Assembly (NCBI GenBank): GCA_037447655.1
Contig: JBBHKE010003003.1
Span: forward strand, 315,399 to 379,398
Length of the DNA: 64,000 bases
Source: Zygnema cylindricum
Lineage: Eukaryota; Streptophyta; Zygnematophyceae; Zygnematales; Zygnemataceae
Direction of reading: 5' to 3'
A program made the position numbers and the translations under genes. Below, piece after piece: positions 10,012-23,155 of the stretch. Positions within the stretch are counted from its first letter, which is position 1. Every line of letters starts with the position of its first letter. The notes under the pieces were generated by a model that worked only from the letters and a program-made list of their open reading frames with translations, made no database searches and had not been told where the DNA came from.

Positions 10012-12875
10012 ATATAATATATAATATATATATATAAAAATTTATCGTTGTTGTTATCGTTGATTGTTTTTTTTTCTGTATTGTTAATACTTTTTTTTTA
10101 TTAATGATTTTTTTTTCCTAGGGAAAAAAGGGGGGGGGGAGGCAGAGGTGGACACAAATTAGTGTAGATTAACGCTTGGTTTTTAGGGGAAGCAGAAATT
10201 ACTTCAATATCTCTTTTTCTTTCTGTTTTTTCTTTTTTCCCCTTATGCCAGTTTTTTAAAGCATTTGAGGGTGGACATTTTTTATTTTCCTGTCCGTTTT
10301 CATTCAATTTTTTACTTTCGCATTGGAAACCTTTTCCTTTTTTTTTATTTATTTGTTTTGTTTTTTTTTGACAGGATGTAGTAGAATTCACGGAATGGAG
10401 GAAAAGAACTCGCCCGCATAGAACTTCTTCCGGAATTGAAGAAAAGGACGAAAACAAACGTCGATTTCTCCGAAATGCTGACCGATGGACCGGAAAAGCG
10501 ACAAAATTTATGGAAAAAAAGGAGGGAAAAAAAGAAGAGGATGAACTGGATTTGTCCTCAATCGATCCTTTAGCTTTAAAAGAAGAAGTTCAACTTTTTT
10601 CGCAAGATCAGGTCAGTTTCTTGTTCAATTCATCATTATTCATTTCTGTTATCATTGCTTAATCATTTTCTGTAATTGGTATTTTATTACCATTTTTTTT
10701 TTTTGAAAGATTCTTGTTATTATAGTTGTTATTGTTATTGTGTCTTTTGTGTTTATTTTGTTATTAAGTTTATGTTATTATTGTTGTAAGATTTTTTTTT
10801 CTATTGCGTATTGTCTTTTTATTAATTTTTTATTTATCATTGTTTGTTAATCATTAGTACTTTTATTGCTTATTGCCATTTATTTTTACTTTTTTTTTTT
10901 TTTACATGTTTTTGTACCTTCTGAAAAAATAGGTCTCTCTTCCCTTTCCTTCCCAAAAAGAAGAAACACCTAACATTTTTTGGATTTCCTCATTTGTTTC
11001 ATTCTTTTGTTTACAGAAGCTGAAGTACGATGTGAAATCGGAATTTGAAGACATTATTTCTTTTCGGTTTTTTTTATGGTCCCAAATTGAAGAAATTCGG
11101 GAATATCGGACGACTTTGGAGGCGATTCTCGCAAAAGAAAACGAAATCGAAGAAAAAGGAAGTGAAAAGGTATGTTTAAATGAAATTCAAATATAAAGTA
11201 AATTGTTGCAAAAGAAATAAAAATCAAAGATAATGGAAAGGAAAAAATACGTTATATGGAATTTAAATGTAAAGTGAATTATTGCAAAAATCAAAATCGA
11301 AAACAAACGAAAAACGAAGTTGAAGAAAAGGACAAAATATGCTTTACAGGAATTTATATAATGAAATAATTAGTGCAAAGAAAAACAGCATCGTAGAGCG
11401 GGAAAAAATATGTTTTATCAAAATTTAACCATAAATTAAATTCGTTATACTATTGGTATTTAAGTGGAATATGGTGAATGCGAAGTACTCATTTTATTGT
11501 TGTGGGTTTCCAACTGTTTTTTTGTTTATGTTCCGTTTAAACATTTTCTATCTTTGTGAAAAAAAGAGGGTTAGTTGACGTTCATTTGATTTATATATAT
11601 ATTCTTCTAAAATCGGGTATTTTGAATGCGGTGTTTTAAGGACTTAAATCTTTCTTTTTTCTTTTAAATGGAGTTTTTTCAAATGGGTCTTTTCAATTAA
11701 GATATTTTAAATTGAAGAATCTTAAACCGGGATTTTTCAAATGGGGTCAGACGAAAGGAGGGGATGTGACACGCGGCAATGCTGACTCAGCAGAATGGTG
11801 GGTTGACCGACTGAAAAAAAGTCAAATGTGGGAAATAACAAAAAAATATCAGGTTAGTTTCCCGCCCTTCCCCTCCCCCTCCCCCTCCCCCTCCCCCTCT
11901 CCCCATCCCCCTCCCCCCTTCTCCCCTCCCCCTTCCCCCTCTATTTTTTTCTTTTTTTTTACTGCCATTTTCATTTGTTAAGAAAAAAAAGTCAAACAAG
12001 TAGTCAAGTATCATCTAAAAGTACATTTTTTTATTCCTATTCCTTCCCTCCCCCCTTTTTAAATATTTTCACGGAGTTCCCAATTTATGCCCTTAAAAAA
12101 ATTGCAATATTTTCCATCTCCTGAATTTTTCACATCTTGTCACTCCCTCCTCCCCTTCCCTCCCCTTTCATTGCTCTTAACTTTTTCTCTTTATTTTTCA
12201 CTTCCACTCTCTCATCTTTATTCTTTCCCTAATTCCTGTTTCTCTCTCTCTCTCTTTCTCTCTCTCCCTCTCCCTTCTCCTCTTTTCCATCCTCCTCCCT
12301 CCCTTCCTCTCCCCCTCTTCCGACCATTCCAGGGCCTTCCAGGAGTACACATTCTCCAGGAGGAGGAAGAGGTGGGGGAGAGAGGGAGGGAGAGGGAGAG
12401 CTCTCCCCCCTCCTTCCTTCTCATAGAGAGCGCTTGCAATTTGGGCCCTGGAATTTGGTATTCTCAAAATATCAAAAACTTTACCAGGTACGTTTTTTTT
12501 TTTTTTTTAACTCTAATGGCCCCCCCTTCCCCTCCCTTCCCCCCCTCCTTGGCTCCCTCGGGTGTTAATTTTTGACTTTTTTTGCAATCTCAATTCTCCC
12601 ACACAGTTTTTTTTTTCTTACGCTCCTTTATCCGCTATTTTGTCTCCTTCCATAGGGACCACTCCCCTCTTCCCTCTCTCCCCTCCACCCTCCTACCCCC
12701 TCACCTCTCATAAGCCCTACAAGTCTCTTACCTCACTACGCCCCTCTTTCTTTGCACCATTGCCCCCCTCCCTCTCCCTCCCCTCCCTCCTCCCCTTGAT
12801 GTTTGTATAATGTGGTTTCCGGCCTCGGCCTTGGGCTTGGCTTGGGGGGGGGGAGGACGAGAGGGGGCAGGGGAA

Positions 12876-12956
<81 letters not shown>

Positions 12957-15900
12957 GGGGGAGGTTGTGGAGTGAGGGAGGGAGAGTGGGGGAGGGGAGG
13001 AGAGGGAGAGGAGAAGGGAGGGAGAGAGGGGAGAGGGGTAAGGGGAAGGAGAGGGGGAAGGGAAGTGGGAGGAGATGCAAGTCAATATTTGATGCATGGG
13101 AGGGCCCACACCAGGATTTGTAGAATAAAGTTATTAAAATGGAACTTGAGCAGAAAATATAACCTTTTTATTTTCATTTTTTTTTGTTTTTTTTTTTTTA
13201 TTTTGAGTGGTTTTTTGGGTGGCAGAGCGACAGACAATTTGGGTATATATGGGGGCATGCTCGGTAGGCATGGAAGGTTTCTCACAGAGAAAGAAAAGAA
13301 GGCGGAAAAAATATCTGTGCCTAATGAGGTACACTTTTTTTTTCTTTTCATTTTGTTCTTTTTGTTCATTTACATTGAAAAAATTATGGGGTTTTTGGGG
13401 ATTTTCTGGACAAAAAGTAGGGCTTTTTAGGTGGTATATATATATATATATATTTTTTTAAGAGAGGATTTTTTATCTGAATTTAAATTTGGGTCCACTT
13501 CTTTTTTTGTATTCCATCTGAGAAAATTATTCTCGGCATTATTTCAATTTTACTGAGAAAGTCACATTTTTTTGTCGATTCATTTTGTCATTTTATTTAT
13601 TTATCGATTATTATTATTGTTTTTTTTTTCAGAAAATGTTTAAGTCTTGTGGACTTGTTATAAGCGACGATGGAAAAGACGAAACCGCTTTTCAAGAAAT
13701 AGGGGCATTGGCGGGTGAGATTTTTGTAATATAAATAAATATAAAAAAATGTATATGTTGGGAAGTAACACGGATGAAATTTTGCATTTGCATTTTGAAA
13801 TAAAACTTTTTTTTATGAAAATTAAAGATCTTTTTGGTAAAAACCGGTAAAAGGTTGAAAAAAGATCCTAAAAAAGCCCCGATTTTTTTTTTCCTAAAAC
13901 AAATTCCTAAAAGAAAACCTAAGAAGAGAAGTTCTAAAATAATTTCTTAAAAAAAACCCCTAAAAAATTTTCCCTAAAACAAATTCCTAAAAGAAAACCT
14001 AAGAAGAAAAGTCCTAAAACAAATTCTTAAAAAAAACCCATAAAAACCAACCTGAAAATACGAAGAAAACTTCATAAAACTTATGAAGAAAAAAAAAAAA
14101 AAACCTTAGCAAATTCTTAATATGTAAAAATAACTCCTTTTTTTATTTTATTTTATCCAGAAATATCTTTTTCTTTGGAGAAATCTCTGAATTCGAGCGA
14201 ATTTGAGGGACCCCTTCCGGATCTTCAAATTTATATGAGTTTGGGGAGTCAGGGTAAGAAAAAAAAAAAAAAAAACAAAAAAAAGGCACAAATAGGGTGA
14301 AATTTTGTGTCAAAAAATCTGATTTCTTTTTTGTTCCTTCTTTTGTTTTTTTAGTTATTTTTAATGGGGAATAATTTTTCGAAGAACAATGTGAGGTGGA
14401 AAGACAAAAGGGCCTTATTGGGGTATAAATATGAGTTAAAAAATGTGAAGTTTTATTGCTTTTTGTTCCCCTTTATTTTTCCGTTAATGGAGTGTAATTT
14501 TGGAAAAAAAAATTGTGAATTTTTATTGCGTTGTTCCTTAATTGTTTGCTTGTTTGTTTGTTTGTTTTTTTTAATTCTTTTTCCTTTTTTTAGAAAATTC
14601 GTGGATGGAGACCACCGCTAAAATGTTGTTTGGAGATAACCGGAAAACCCAAGATAAGGTCGGTGGGAATTTATATTAATTTAAAAAAAAAAAAATGGAA
14701 ATAAAAGAAAACGGAGGGAAAAGGGAAAAAGGGGAAGAGAGTGGGGGGTTGGGGGGCATCTTTCTCCCTCTATATGTTTGTAATACAGATATATGTCTAA
14801 TATCCAATTAGGGAAATTCTTAATTTTATCATTAGATTATGTCGTTTTGAAAAAAAAAAAAATAGGTTTGTACAATTAGTTGTTAAATAATTTCTCTTCG
14901 TATAATTTAATGAAGGCTTATTTTTTTGGATAAAAAACGTCCACACTATATTTGCATTTTGGCATCTACATTTTTGTTTTTTGCCTCGTATTGATTGGGT
15001 ATTTTGAAGCTTTAATTTCCTCTAATAAAAAAAAAACATTCTAATAATTGCAGGAAATCTCCGGTCCCGTTTGTTTTAAGGAGCTTATTTTTCCTCTCAA
15101 TAAAGTATTTCCCAGGTAAAAATACGGGGCTTTTAGGGTTTTTTGGGGGGGTTTTCTTTGGGGACGGAGGAAAAGGGTGGAGAATTTTGGTTTCCTTTCA
15201 ACTTTGTAGTTTTTTTTTTTTTTCTGATTTTAATATGGTTTTTTGCGAGTAATTTTAGAAGTAGGAAGAAAAATCGATGATACAAGTTAAAGGTCGGATG
15301 ACAATTTCAATTTTTTGTCCTTTTTTTAATTATTGTTGTTGTTTTTTTTTATTTTTATGATTTTGGGTTAAAACTTAGCTGCTGAGTTTATTTAGGAGCT
15401 GGGAAGAAATAGGGGGGAGGTGGGGAGGGGTGTGTGTGGGGGTGAAGTTGGGTTGCTGGCAAGAAGGAGATAGGGAAATGGGCTTATCCTTTTTTTTTGT
15501 CGTCTTTTTTTTTTGTTTTTTTTTTCAAGATTGTTACTGACATTATTGTAGTTATCTTTTTTTATTTACAATTATTTTTATTTTTAATTCACAATTGTTA
15601 TGGTTATTCTATATTTTTTTAATTTGCATTTTTTTTTTAATGTACACTTTGTTACTATTTTTATTTAAATTTACAATAATTATCACTGTTTTTATTTCGT
15701 TATAATTTACAAATTGTTACTATTACTATTAATTTACATTGGTTTTAATTTTTTTTTATTCGTATATTTGCAGTGGGGGGTCGGCGAGTCGCCTGCGACA
15801 GTTGTCACATGCGGCGATTTCTAAAGCTTATTTGGGATTTATGGCCCCCATTAAAGCAGACCCATGGCACCAGGTTTTTTTTTTTTTTTTTTTTTTTTTT

Positions 15901-17824
15901 GTGTTTTTTTGCAGTCAGTTTTTTCCTGTTTTTTTCTGTTGCTTTTTCTAGTTTTTTTTCTTGTTTTCTTTTGGTTCTTTGTTGGCCTTTTCTGGTTTTT
16001 TTTTTTCTGGATGTTCTTTGAGATGTTTTTCAAGCAAGTTTTTCTAAAGACAGGTTTGAGGCTTTTTTGTTTGTTTGTTTATTTTTGGGTATTCTCTATG
16101 TTTTTTTTTCCTCTTTAACCATATTTAGTGTGGCGTGTTTTGTATTCTTCTACACATTCTCTCCATGTTCGGTTTGTATCCTTTTAAGTGTTTAAAATGT
16201 TTTCCTCATTGTTTTTGTTATTATTTCATGAGAATTTTTTGAAACGGTCACGAACAAGAAGAAAAAAAACCGTTCCATTTCCTTAAATTCTCGCCGACCA
16301 TAACCAGTGTCCCCTTATATTATCCTTTTTTTTCTCGTTTTTTTTAATTTCCAATTTTGAGAATTTTGAGATTATTTCTCGATTCTATGTTAGTTGATTG
16401 TTCTCTATTCTACACAACTAAGAAAAAAAAAAAAACATTTTTTGGTTTGATGAACAAGCCGCCAATTTCTTACAAAACTTTACGAATTCTATACAAAACA
16501 TTTACAAAATTTTCAACAAAAACCTTCGCGAAAACTTTTAAGAAAAAAACCTTAAAACCTTTTTCAAAACTGTAATGAAACTTTCTAAAAATTCACAAAA
16601 ACTTTTTACAAAAACTTTACGAAATGTTTATGAAACGTTTACTGAATTTTCAAAAGTTAAAAAAAATGGATTCAGGTGACGTGGATATGGAATCGGGAGC
16701 GATATGACATCAGCAATCGGGAAGATTTCCATAATATGTTGTTTCGAGTTTTTAAGGATAGGCCTATTGGGGTCATAACTTGGACCCCGACTACCGACTT
16801 CTTACAGGTTTCTTTTTTTCTTTTAATTTAGTTTTTAGTTCATTTTTTCTTTTGTCTTTTTTGTAAATTTCTGTCGTTTATTTCTATGTCGAAGGTTAAA
16901 ATTTAAGTTTGCTTATGTGCGAATTGTGTTTTTTATATCTAATGTATTTTATCTTTTCCGTGTAATGAACCGATTTTTTTATTCAGTCAGTATGTATGTA
17001 TATTCTGGGTTATTGTGGTAAGGATTAAAAGCATTTACGAAGTTGAAAGGTTTACTTGCCCCTCTATTATTTTTTTTTCTTTTTTATATATTTTGTCTTT
17101 TTTTTGGCTTTTCTTTTTGGGTGGTTATTTTACGGACAGATGGTGGATGTGATGCGAAGATCTACGGTTCTAATTTTGCCGTGTGGATCCTCTTTAATAC
17201 CCTTTTTCTTCCTCCCTCGTAAGCAATTATTGCTTCTCAATTTTGTTTTTCCACCCTCTTAAGCTAGTTTCTTCGTTTTTTTTTTGTTTTTCCTCCCTTA
17301 TAAGCAATACTTTCTTCACTTTTTTTTTCTCGTTTGTGGGAAACGTTTTCTTTACTAATTTTTTCCCTCCCTAGTAACCATTTTTTTCTTCGTTTTTTTT
17401 ACTCCCTCCTTGTAAGCAATTTTTTCTTCACTTATTTTATGTTCTCCCGAATCATGACTTTTCTTCCAAACATTGTCTGTTTGGAAAACGTTTCCCTCGA
17501 GGATGGGACAAAATTTTGACAGAATTCAACCAGCACTAGAGGACAAACTCCATGTTTGGACGATGTGAACATTGTAAAAAAAACCCTGAATCGTGTTTTG
17601 TATCTTGTTTTTTGTCTTCTTGTCCAGCTGGCGCTTCGGTTTTGGAATTATCTCCTCCTCAAGCTGAAAGTTTCCAAGTCCAAAACGTGGCTCGAAAACT
17701 GGGCCTGCACTATTTGCGGTGGACTGCTTCCGATTGGGAGACCAAAGATGTCAGCAACGGAGGAGTCACGGGGCCGGTAAACATAAAAGAAGTGGAAAAA
17801 ATATTGCGAGGGCTAAAGAAATAG
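9640..17824 (+). CDS. GT61-family (DUF563) glycosyltransferase, 14 exons
   Basis: Exons: 9640-9903, 10375-10611, 11017-11169, 11751-11852, 12333-12487, 13226-13328, 13633-13714, 14161-14253, 14594-14658, 15054-15115, 15774-15873, 16676-16807, 17140-17218 and 17628-17824. All have GT-AG borders and compatible phases, giving about 607 residues. The N-terminus is hydrophobic (FVFFSFDFSFSF), fitting a type II signal anchor, and a charged stem follows. The C-terminal third carries GT61 features: R-x-x-x-IS-N (exon 12), then a segment ending FFFLPPGASVLEL (exons 13/14), where family members read HGAGL...FLPPGA...E, then LGLHYLRW. GT61 enzymes are Golgi/ER transferases of xylose, arabinose or O-GlcNAc; the substrate here is unknown. 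The usual HGAG motif reads CGSS. The first exon and the exon 4 acceptor are the least certain parts. An alternative last exon is given separately. Confidence 0.8.
9935..10036. repeat. (TA)n microsatellite in GT61 intron 1
   Basis: About 100 bp of nearly pure TA dinucleotides, ending in TATAATATAA variants. It lies within the first intron. Length is likely polymorphic. Confidence 0.95.
11866..11945. repeat. (CCCCCT)n pyrimidine tract in GT61 intron 4
   Basis: A C-rich tract of tandem CCCCTC/CCCCCT units starting just after the exon 4 donor, followed by further pyrimidine-rich DNA up to the exon 5 acceptor. Confidence 0.85.
12510..13080. repeat. Homopyrimidine/homopurine intron with an 80-base G run
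   Basis: GT61 intron 5. About 12510-12800 is mostly C and T. About 12840-13080 is almost purely G and A and contains an uninterrupted run of 80 G (12876-12955). The two halves could pair as RNA, and the purine tract could form triplex or G-quadruplex DNA. The run length may be an assembly or polymerase artefact. Confidence 0.9.
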
Positions 17825-17873
17825 TCTCAGGTTGGGACATTAAAAGCAAAAAATCCATTTTATTGTCCCTTGT

Positions 17874-17932
17874 ATGTAGGTATGTATGTATGTATGTATG
17901 TATGTATGTATGTGTATATGTATATACAGGAA
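17874..17932. repeat. (TATG)n microsatellite
   Basis: About ten tetranucleotide units degenerating into TATATG. It lies just after the GT61 stop codon, in the probable 3' UTR or last intron. Confidence 0.9.
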
Positions 17933-18120
17933 AAAGGATATTATTCACTTCATTTTTCATTTAGGTTTTTTGGATATTCTGTATGATATTTGTATGATAT
18001 TTTCTGTCCAGAAAATGGAATATATGAGAAATGTAAATGGACAATTATAATTTTTTGTCCAATCGGTACAGGCAATTTTTTTAGATCGGTGATTTTCTTT
18101 TGTTTTCTTTCAACATTTAG

Positions 18121-18192
18121 GACGTGGAGGATTGTTCGGTTAGAACTTATGTAAATTATGGGGATGGTGGCAATGAAAGCTGGTCGCCTTAG
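18121..18192 (+). CDS. Possible alternative terminal exon of the GT61 gene
   Basis: A pyrimidine-rich tract and acceptor (CAACATTTAG) precede a 24-codon open stretch beginning DVEDCSVRTYVNYG and ending in TAG. A donor inside the last annotated exon (GGGCCG|GTAAAC, at about 17775) leaves phase 0, which would join this exon in frame. Plant GT61 proteins often end with a DV-x-x-D/V-x-x-F region, so this form is plausible. It cannot be decided without transcripts. Confidence 0.35.
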   Translation, partial: DVEDCSVRTYVNYGDGGNESWSP

Positions 18193-18699
18193 TAGTGGAA
18201 CTACCCAACCGTGGTTTTTATTGGCACTTTTTTGGATAGGAAATGGCACATATATTGGCATGCACATCCACATCATCAAAGGTAGTATCACATATCTTTT
18301 GAAAATGAGTCTTTTGTGAAATTTGGGACAAGGGAGGAAAGTTTAAGCAATATACATTCAAGATCGTAGTGGCATTATAAAGTGCGGTTGCCGAATTGTG
18401 ATAATACCAAATTTGTGTTTTGACCACGACAATCTGAAGTTAAAACAACGTTGCATTTTCATGCCTTTGTCACAAACAAGTCTAAATGTTGCAAGGTGGA
18501 CAACCTGAGAATTTGGGATTTTTCTCCAGTCGACGGAGCTCAGTGTGTAGCAGTGTAGCACATAGCCCATCGCTAGTGGAGTTTATCACTTTAATTTTAG
18601 TGATTGCTTTATGACCCAAAATGATAGGTTAGTGTTATATAAAAATGTTTAATGAGGTGGCCCTAATGAGCCAGGTTGTAGAACATGATTCAATACCCT
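18193..18699. other. Intergenic, nothing recognised
   Basis: About 500 bp with only short minus-strand ORFs lacking motifs. It should include the end of the GT61 transcript. Confidence 0.4.
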
Positions 18700-19338
18700 A
18701 AAAATCCGAACGCAAACCTGGGGGGTGATGTGTGCACCGCTAGGAATGCGACGATTCTATTGGAGGTGGATTGGCGGAAGCCATGAAATTGTACACAAGA
18801 GAAAGATCAATGCATTGGAGAGAGGAATTGATTTGTATTTGGGATGATTTCATTGAGTGAGAAAATTCACTTATATACAAAATACACAGTGCTAATTACT
18901 GTGGAGTCTAAGCGCTCTTTGGTGCGCTGTAACAAAAAGGATCCTAATCAAGATTCTACGTGACTAGATTCTAATGTATGTAGACTAGATTCTAACGTAA
19001 GCTAGATTGTAACGGATTGACTTTAGGGCGGCAATGTACAAAAGTAATTAAGACCTAAAGTAACGACGTAGACTCAAACGACAAAGAGTACGAAGCAAGA
19101 AGTAAAGTACAAAAGAGAATTAATACAAACAATGAACATACGTAGGACAAAAAGAGACCGTCGCCCAAAGGACTTGTACGTAGGGCAGCAAGACCGGACC
19201 AACACATGAAATGAACCGGTACAAAATAAGACAAAGACTTGACCAACACATCTAGTGATTCGTACGGTCAAGACCAAGACCGGACCGACATATGTAATGA
19301 CGCATACGGAATGAACCAACAAGAAATGTCTTTTAACA
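18700..19338 (-). mobile_element. Probable 3' LTR of minus-strand copia A
   Basis: On the minus strand it begins TGTTAAAAGACATTTC directly after a polypurine tract (19339-19350, CTTGAGGGGGGG on the minus strand). A minus-strand TATATAAG occurs at 18870-18877, suitable for an LTR promoter. The far end is uncertain (TG...CA candidates near 18732). The sequence does not resemble the stretch downstream of the plus copy at 26910, so the LTR call rests on position alone. Confidence 0.4.
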
Positions 19339-21755
19339 CCCCCCCTCAAGCGAAAACTAGGAAGTAGATTGAGTTGAAATTAAAAGGAAATTTAGCCAGG
19401 AGGAGAAGGAAGACGAAGCCCAGAGGAGAGGCGATGTTGCTCAAAGTGAGGGCGATGAAGAGCCTTGGTGAGATAATCGGCCACCTGGTCCGCGGATTTA
19501 ACATAAAAAAACTAGAGAGTGCCATCTTCTACCCGCTCCCGAGAATAATGATACTGCATGTCAATGTGCTTCGTACACTTGTAGTGAATAGGATTGCAGA
19601 TCAAAACAAGGGCCCCTTGGGAATCTGAAAAAAATAGGAGTAGGGGGTGAAGGGGGAAACCCAAGATTGGAAAGCAGGGTCCGAAGCCAAACAACTTCCT
19701 TGGCGGCATAACAAGCGACCATATATTCCGCCTCAGTGCTGGAGCATGCCGTGGTAGGTTGCTTTCTGCATGACCAAGAGATAAGACCATTGCCCAAAAA
19801 AAAGCACGAGACAATGGTGGAACGACGGGAAAGCTCATCTTGTGCCCAATCTAAATCAACAAAACCCGTAAGAGCACTAGAGCTAGAGGAAAAATATATG
19901 AGACAAAGAGTTTTAATGCCTTGTTGATAACGAAAGACACGTTTGGCTACGGCAAGATGATCAAAATAAGGACGTTGAAGGAATTGACTGATTTTAGTGA
20001 CAGCTATGGCATGTGAGGGCGGGTGGCCTGCATGGCGTACATAAGGGCCCCGACCATCGAGCGATAAGTGGTATGGAGGGAGCGGGAGAGAAGGGAGTCA
20101 GTGGAAGGGAGGAGAGGTGCATTATCATCTAAAAGAGTGGAAAGGGAGGAGCACTCTGCCATGCCAAAGCGTTCTAAAATATCAGAGATAAAGCTCTCGT
20201 GAGAGAGAGAGAGAGGGTGCGAGCCGAGCGATTACGAGTAACTTGAATGCCCAAATAATAAGTGAACTCACCTAGATCGGCCATGTCAAAATGGGTCTGA
20301 AGAAGAGATTTGACAGTGGAGATTTTAGAGAGGGAAGGACCAACAAGAAGGAGATCGTCGACAAAGATGGCAACAATGATCAAAGAGGTGCCAGAGCCGG
20401 AAGAGTAAATGCTAAAATCAGCATCAATTCGGGTAAATCCTTCTCCCTGCATAATGGCACCTATGGTATGGTTCCATACACGTGGGGATTTCTTTAATCC
20501 ATAGATTGTTTTAATGAGATGTCAAACCAAATGTTCAGATCCAGGGGAAATATTGCCTTCAGGCTGATGCATGTAAATGTCCTCAGACAAGATCCCATTC
20601 AAGAAGGCATTTTTAACTTCCATCTGATGTACATGGAAATCATATTCAGCAGCTAAAGCAAGTAAAGTGCAGATAGATGTCAACCGGGCAACAGGAGCAA
20701 AGGTTTGAATGAAATCTATACCTTCCATTTGGGAAAAGCCCTTCGCCGCCAAGCGAGCTTTGTATTTGTCCACGAATCCATTTGTTTTTTGTTTTACACG
20801 GAAGACCCATTTCAAACCGATTGCCTTTCCACCAGGGGGAAGGGGAAAAAGATTCCATGTTTTGTTGGAAAATAAGGCATTGAATTGAGCATTAGCCGCG
20901 GTCTTCCAAAAGGAGGCATCAAGACGTTTTACGGCAGCTTTGAGAGAGAGAGGGGCTGAAATAAGAGAGGCAGAGGCCCCAGCGGAGTAAGCGTAAGCTA
21001 GATGGGCATCACCTATGAAAGTAATAAGCCGAGAGGGGGGAACTCTAGAGCGTGCGGGGCTTTGGCGAGGTAAAAGAGAGGGGTCAAAAAGAGAGGAAGG
21101 CTCAAGCTTGGGAAGTGAAGTGTCAAGAGGAGCAAAAGGCCTAGGTAAAGGTGAGTGGGAAAAAATGTGGGTGAAAGATTGTCAAAAAGAGGATAATCTT
21201 GGAAAAGAGGGGGAGACGAGGAATTATCTTCAAAATTTGTGACAGGATGAAGAGGAAGGGCAGCTGAGTGGCTGGCAAGAGTGATGGGAGCAGCTCGGAA
21301 AACAACGGGGGTAGGAGAAGATGGAGGAGGAGGGGGACTTGAAGATGATGAGGGGAAAAATATGGGAGGATTAAGAGGAGAGGGGTGGGACGGTGTAAGG
21401 TAGGTGAATTCAGATGGCTGAAGAGATTGAAGGGGAAGGTTTAGGGGAAGAGGGTCATATAGGGTGAGGGAAGGAAAGTCAGATAATGGGGGAAGAGGGG
21501 AAGGGAAGGGCATACAAGATAAGGTTTGGAGAACTGGCGTTTCGTTGGAAATTACTTCTCTGGTGGTGATGACGAGATGCTGAGAAGGACTCCAGATGCG
21601 GTACGCTTTGGAATTCGGAGCGTACCCAACGAAGCCTAGGTTGGTTTCCACCTTGCCAATTTTCGACAGTCTTCAACGGAATGTCCTTTTGTTTTGCAAT
21701 AAGCGCAAATTAAACGCTGCACCCCCCCAGAGTTAGTCTTCTGATTTTTAGCCGT
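19339..21755 (-). pseudogene. Copia family A, minus copy: gag knuckle, linker, RT, RNase H (decayed)
   Basis: Reading down the minus strand: a CCHC zinc knuckle (CAYCKTKGHSVEDC, about 21690-21735), then directly the post-integrase linker (GYAPNSKAYRIWSPSQH), a Pro/Ser-rich spacer, reverse transcriptase (20815-20522 with KYKARLAAKGFSQMEGIDF; 20452-20174 with AIFVDDLLLVG) and RNase H (19797-19561, ...STEAEYMVACYAAKEV). Protease and the integrase core are missing between knuckle and linker, so an internal deletion of roughly 1 kb or more is implied. Frameshifts separate the blocks. The 5' end stops at about 21755, where the opposite-strand copy begins. Confidence 0.85.
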
Positions 21756-22966
21756 GCATTTTTTCAAACATGAGAAGATTTGGGACCATTTTATAGGAAT
21801 TTCAAAAACTCCTATCCTTTCCTCTACTGATACACCAGCAAAAAAAGCTACAAATGAGTTGGCAATAGCTACAAGGAAACAAAAGGATGAGGATGTGCAC
21901 GCTCGCCTAGTGATGTCACTTACTACCGAGCGCACTCGTCTTATTCGCGACGCCTACTCTTCCGCCGAGGCTTAGAGTCGTCTTCAAGCAGCTTACATTA
22001 AAAACGGATGGGCCTCTTGCCGAATTCAACAACGAGCGTTTTTAACTCCATGAAAAAGCTATCAGAATCTATGCAGGATTAGATTAGCACAGTCGAATTG
22101 TCCGCCGGAAAATGCACCATGATAGGCGTGCATCTTTCCGACGAGGACCTCTCTTCAACCCTTTTGGGAGGACTCCTTGAAACCTTATCCCCTTTCATTT
22201 CCTCGTTTGACAATCTACACCAATCCATTCCCTTTTACTCTCTTTGTACCAAACTTTTGCATGAAGAGACAAAACTTCTCTCTTTTTCTGCTCCAAATCT
22301 CTCTTATGCAAATGCCTTTATTGTTGAAAATCATAAGACTAACTCTGGGGGGGTGTAGCGTTTGTTTTGCGTTTACTGCAAAACAAAAGGACATTGCGTT
22401 GAAGACTGTCAAAAATTGGCAAGGCGGAAAGCAGTTGAGGCTTCCAATCCCCTAAAACTAGAGGGAATGCCAACGGTGCCTATGCCAACCCACAAGTTCT
22501 TCCCACCCCCCCACTCCCTCCAACACCTTTCTTTCCCTCCAAATTTTCCTTATCCTCACCATTATTCCCCTTCTCCATCCCTTCCACAATTTTCTAACAC
22601 CGCAGCGCACTATGCCTCTTCAAACCCCGTTAACCTCCATTGGTCGACCGCTTTCTCCCCACATTTTCCCTCTAATTATCCCACTCCAGGAGTTTCCCCT
22701 TTTGTCCTCCCTCCCTCACCATAATTTTGATATGGCAATGTTGCCCATCATATCCCAAATTCTGTCACTCCGGATACTCAATTTCCACAAGGGTACGCCT
22801 ATCTCAAACCCTTGACGACTGGCTAATAGATAGTGGTGCTAGTCACCACTTTTCTCCACGATCTGATTCGTTCACTCACCTTTCTCCTCTATCATCTCTT
22901 ATGGAGATTCGTTTAGGAGAACCGCATTCTGTTGGCTACTCATTCTGGCGACGTAAACGTCCATAA
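21754..22966 (+). pseudogene. Copia family A, plus copy: gag and protease (decayed)
   Basis: Gag blocks at 21754-21975 and 22098-22358 are separated by stops. A CCHC knuckle (CVYCKTKGHCVEDC) lies at about 22364-22405, a Pro-rich segment follows, and a retropepsin site with DSGASHHFSP occurs at about 22830-22865. The knuckle is preceded by KTNSGGV, which is also the point of symmetry with the minus copy. Several frameshifts and stops; not functional as it stands. Confidence 0.85.
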
Positions 22967-23155
22967 TGTGTCTATTCACATTCAAAACGTCGTTTGTTCC
23001 GATCTGTGGAATATATTTTGTCAAAGTGCCCTACGGCAAAAGTTGTTGTAATGATAGGTAGTTTTGGTAAATGTAATAATGCTGTAGGTTTTGGCGAGCG
23101 CGTGGTCGCGATGCGTAGTTAACCAGATGTTTTACGAGTTGCACCAGGGTTCGCT

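Noticed and set aside
12717-13430. Poly-Gly, poly-Pro and Arg/Gly-rich ORFs
   Set aside because: They are translations of the G80 and purine/pyrimidine tracts inside a GT61 intron.
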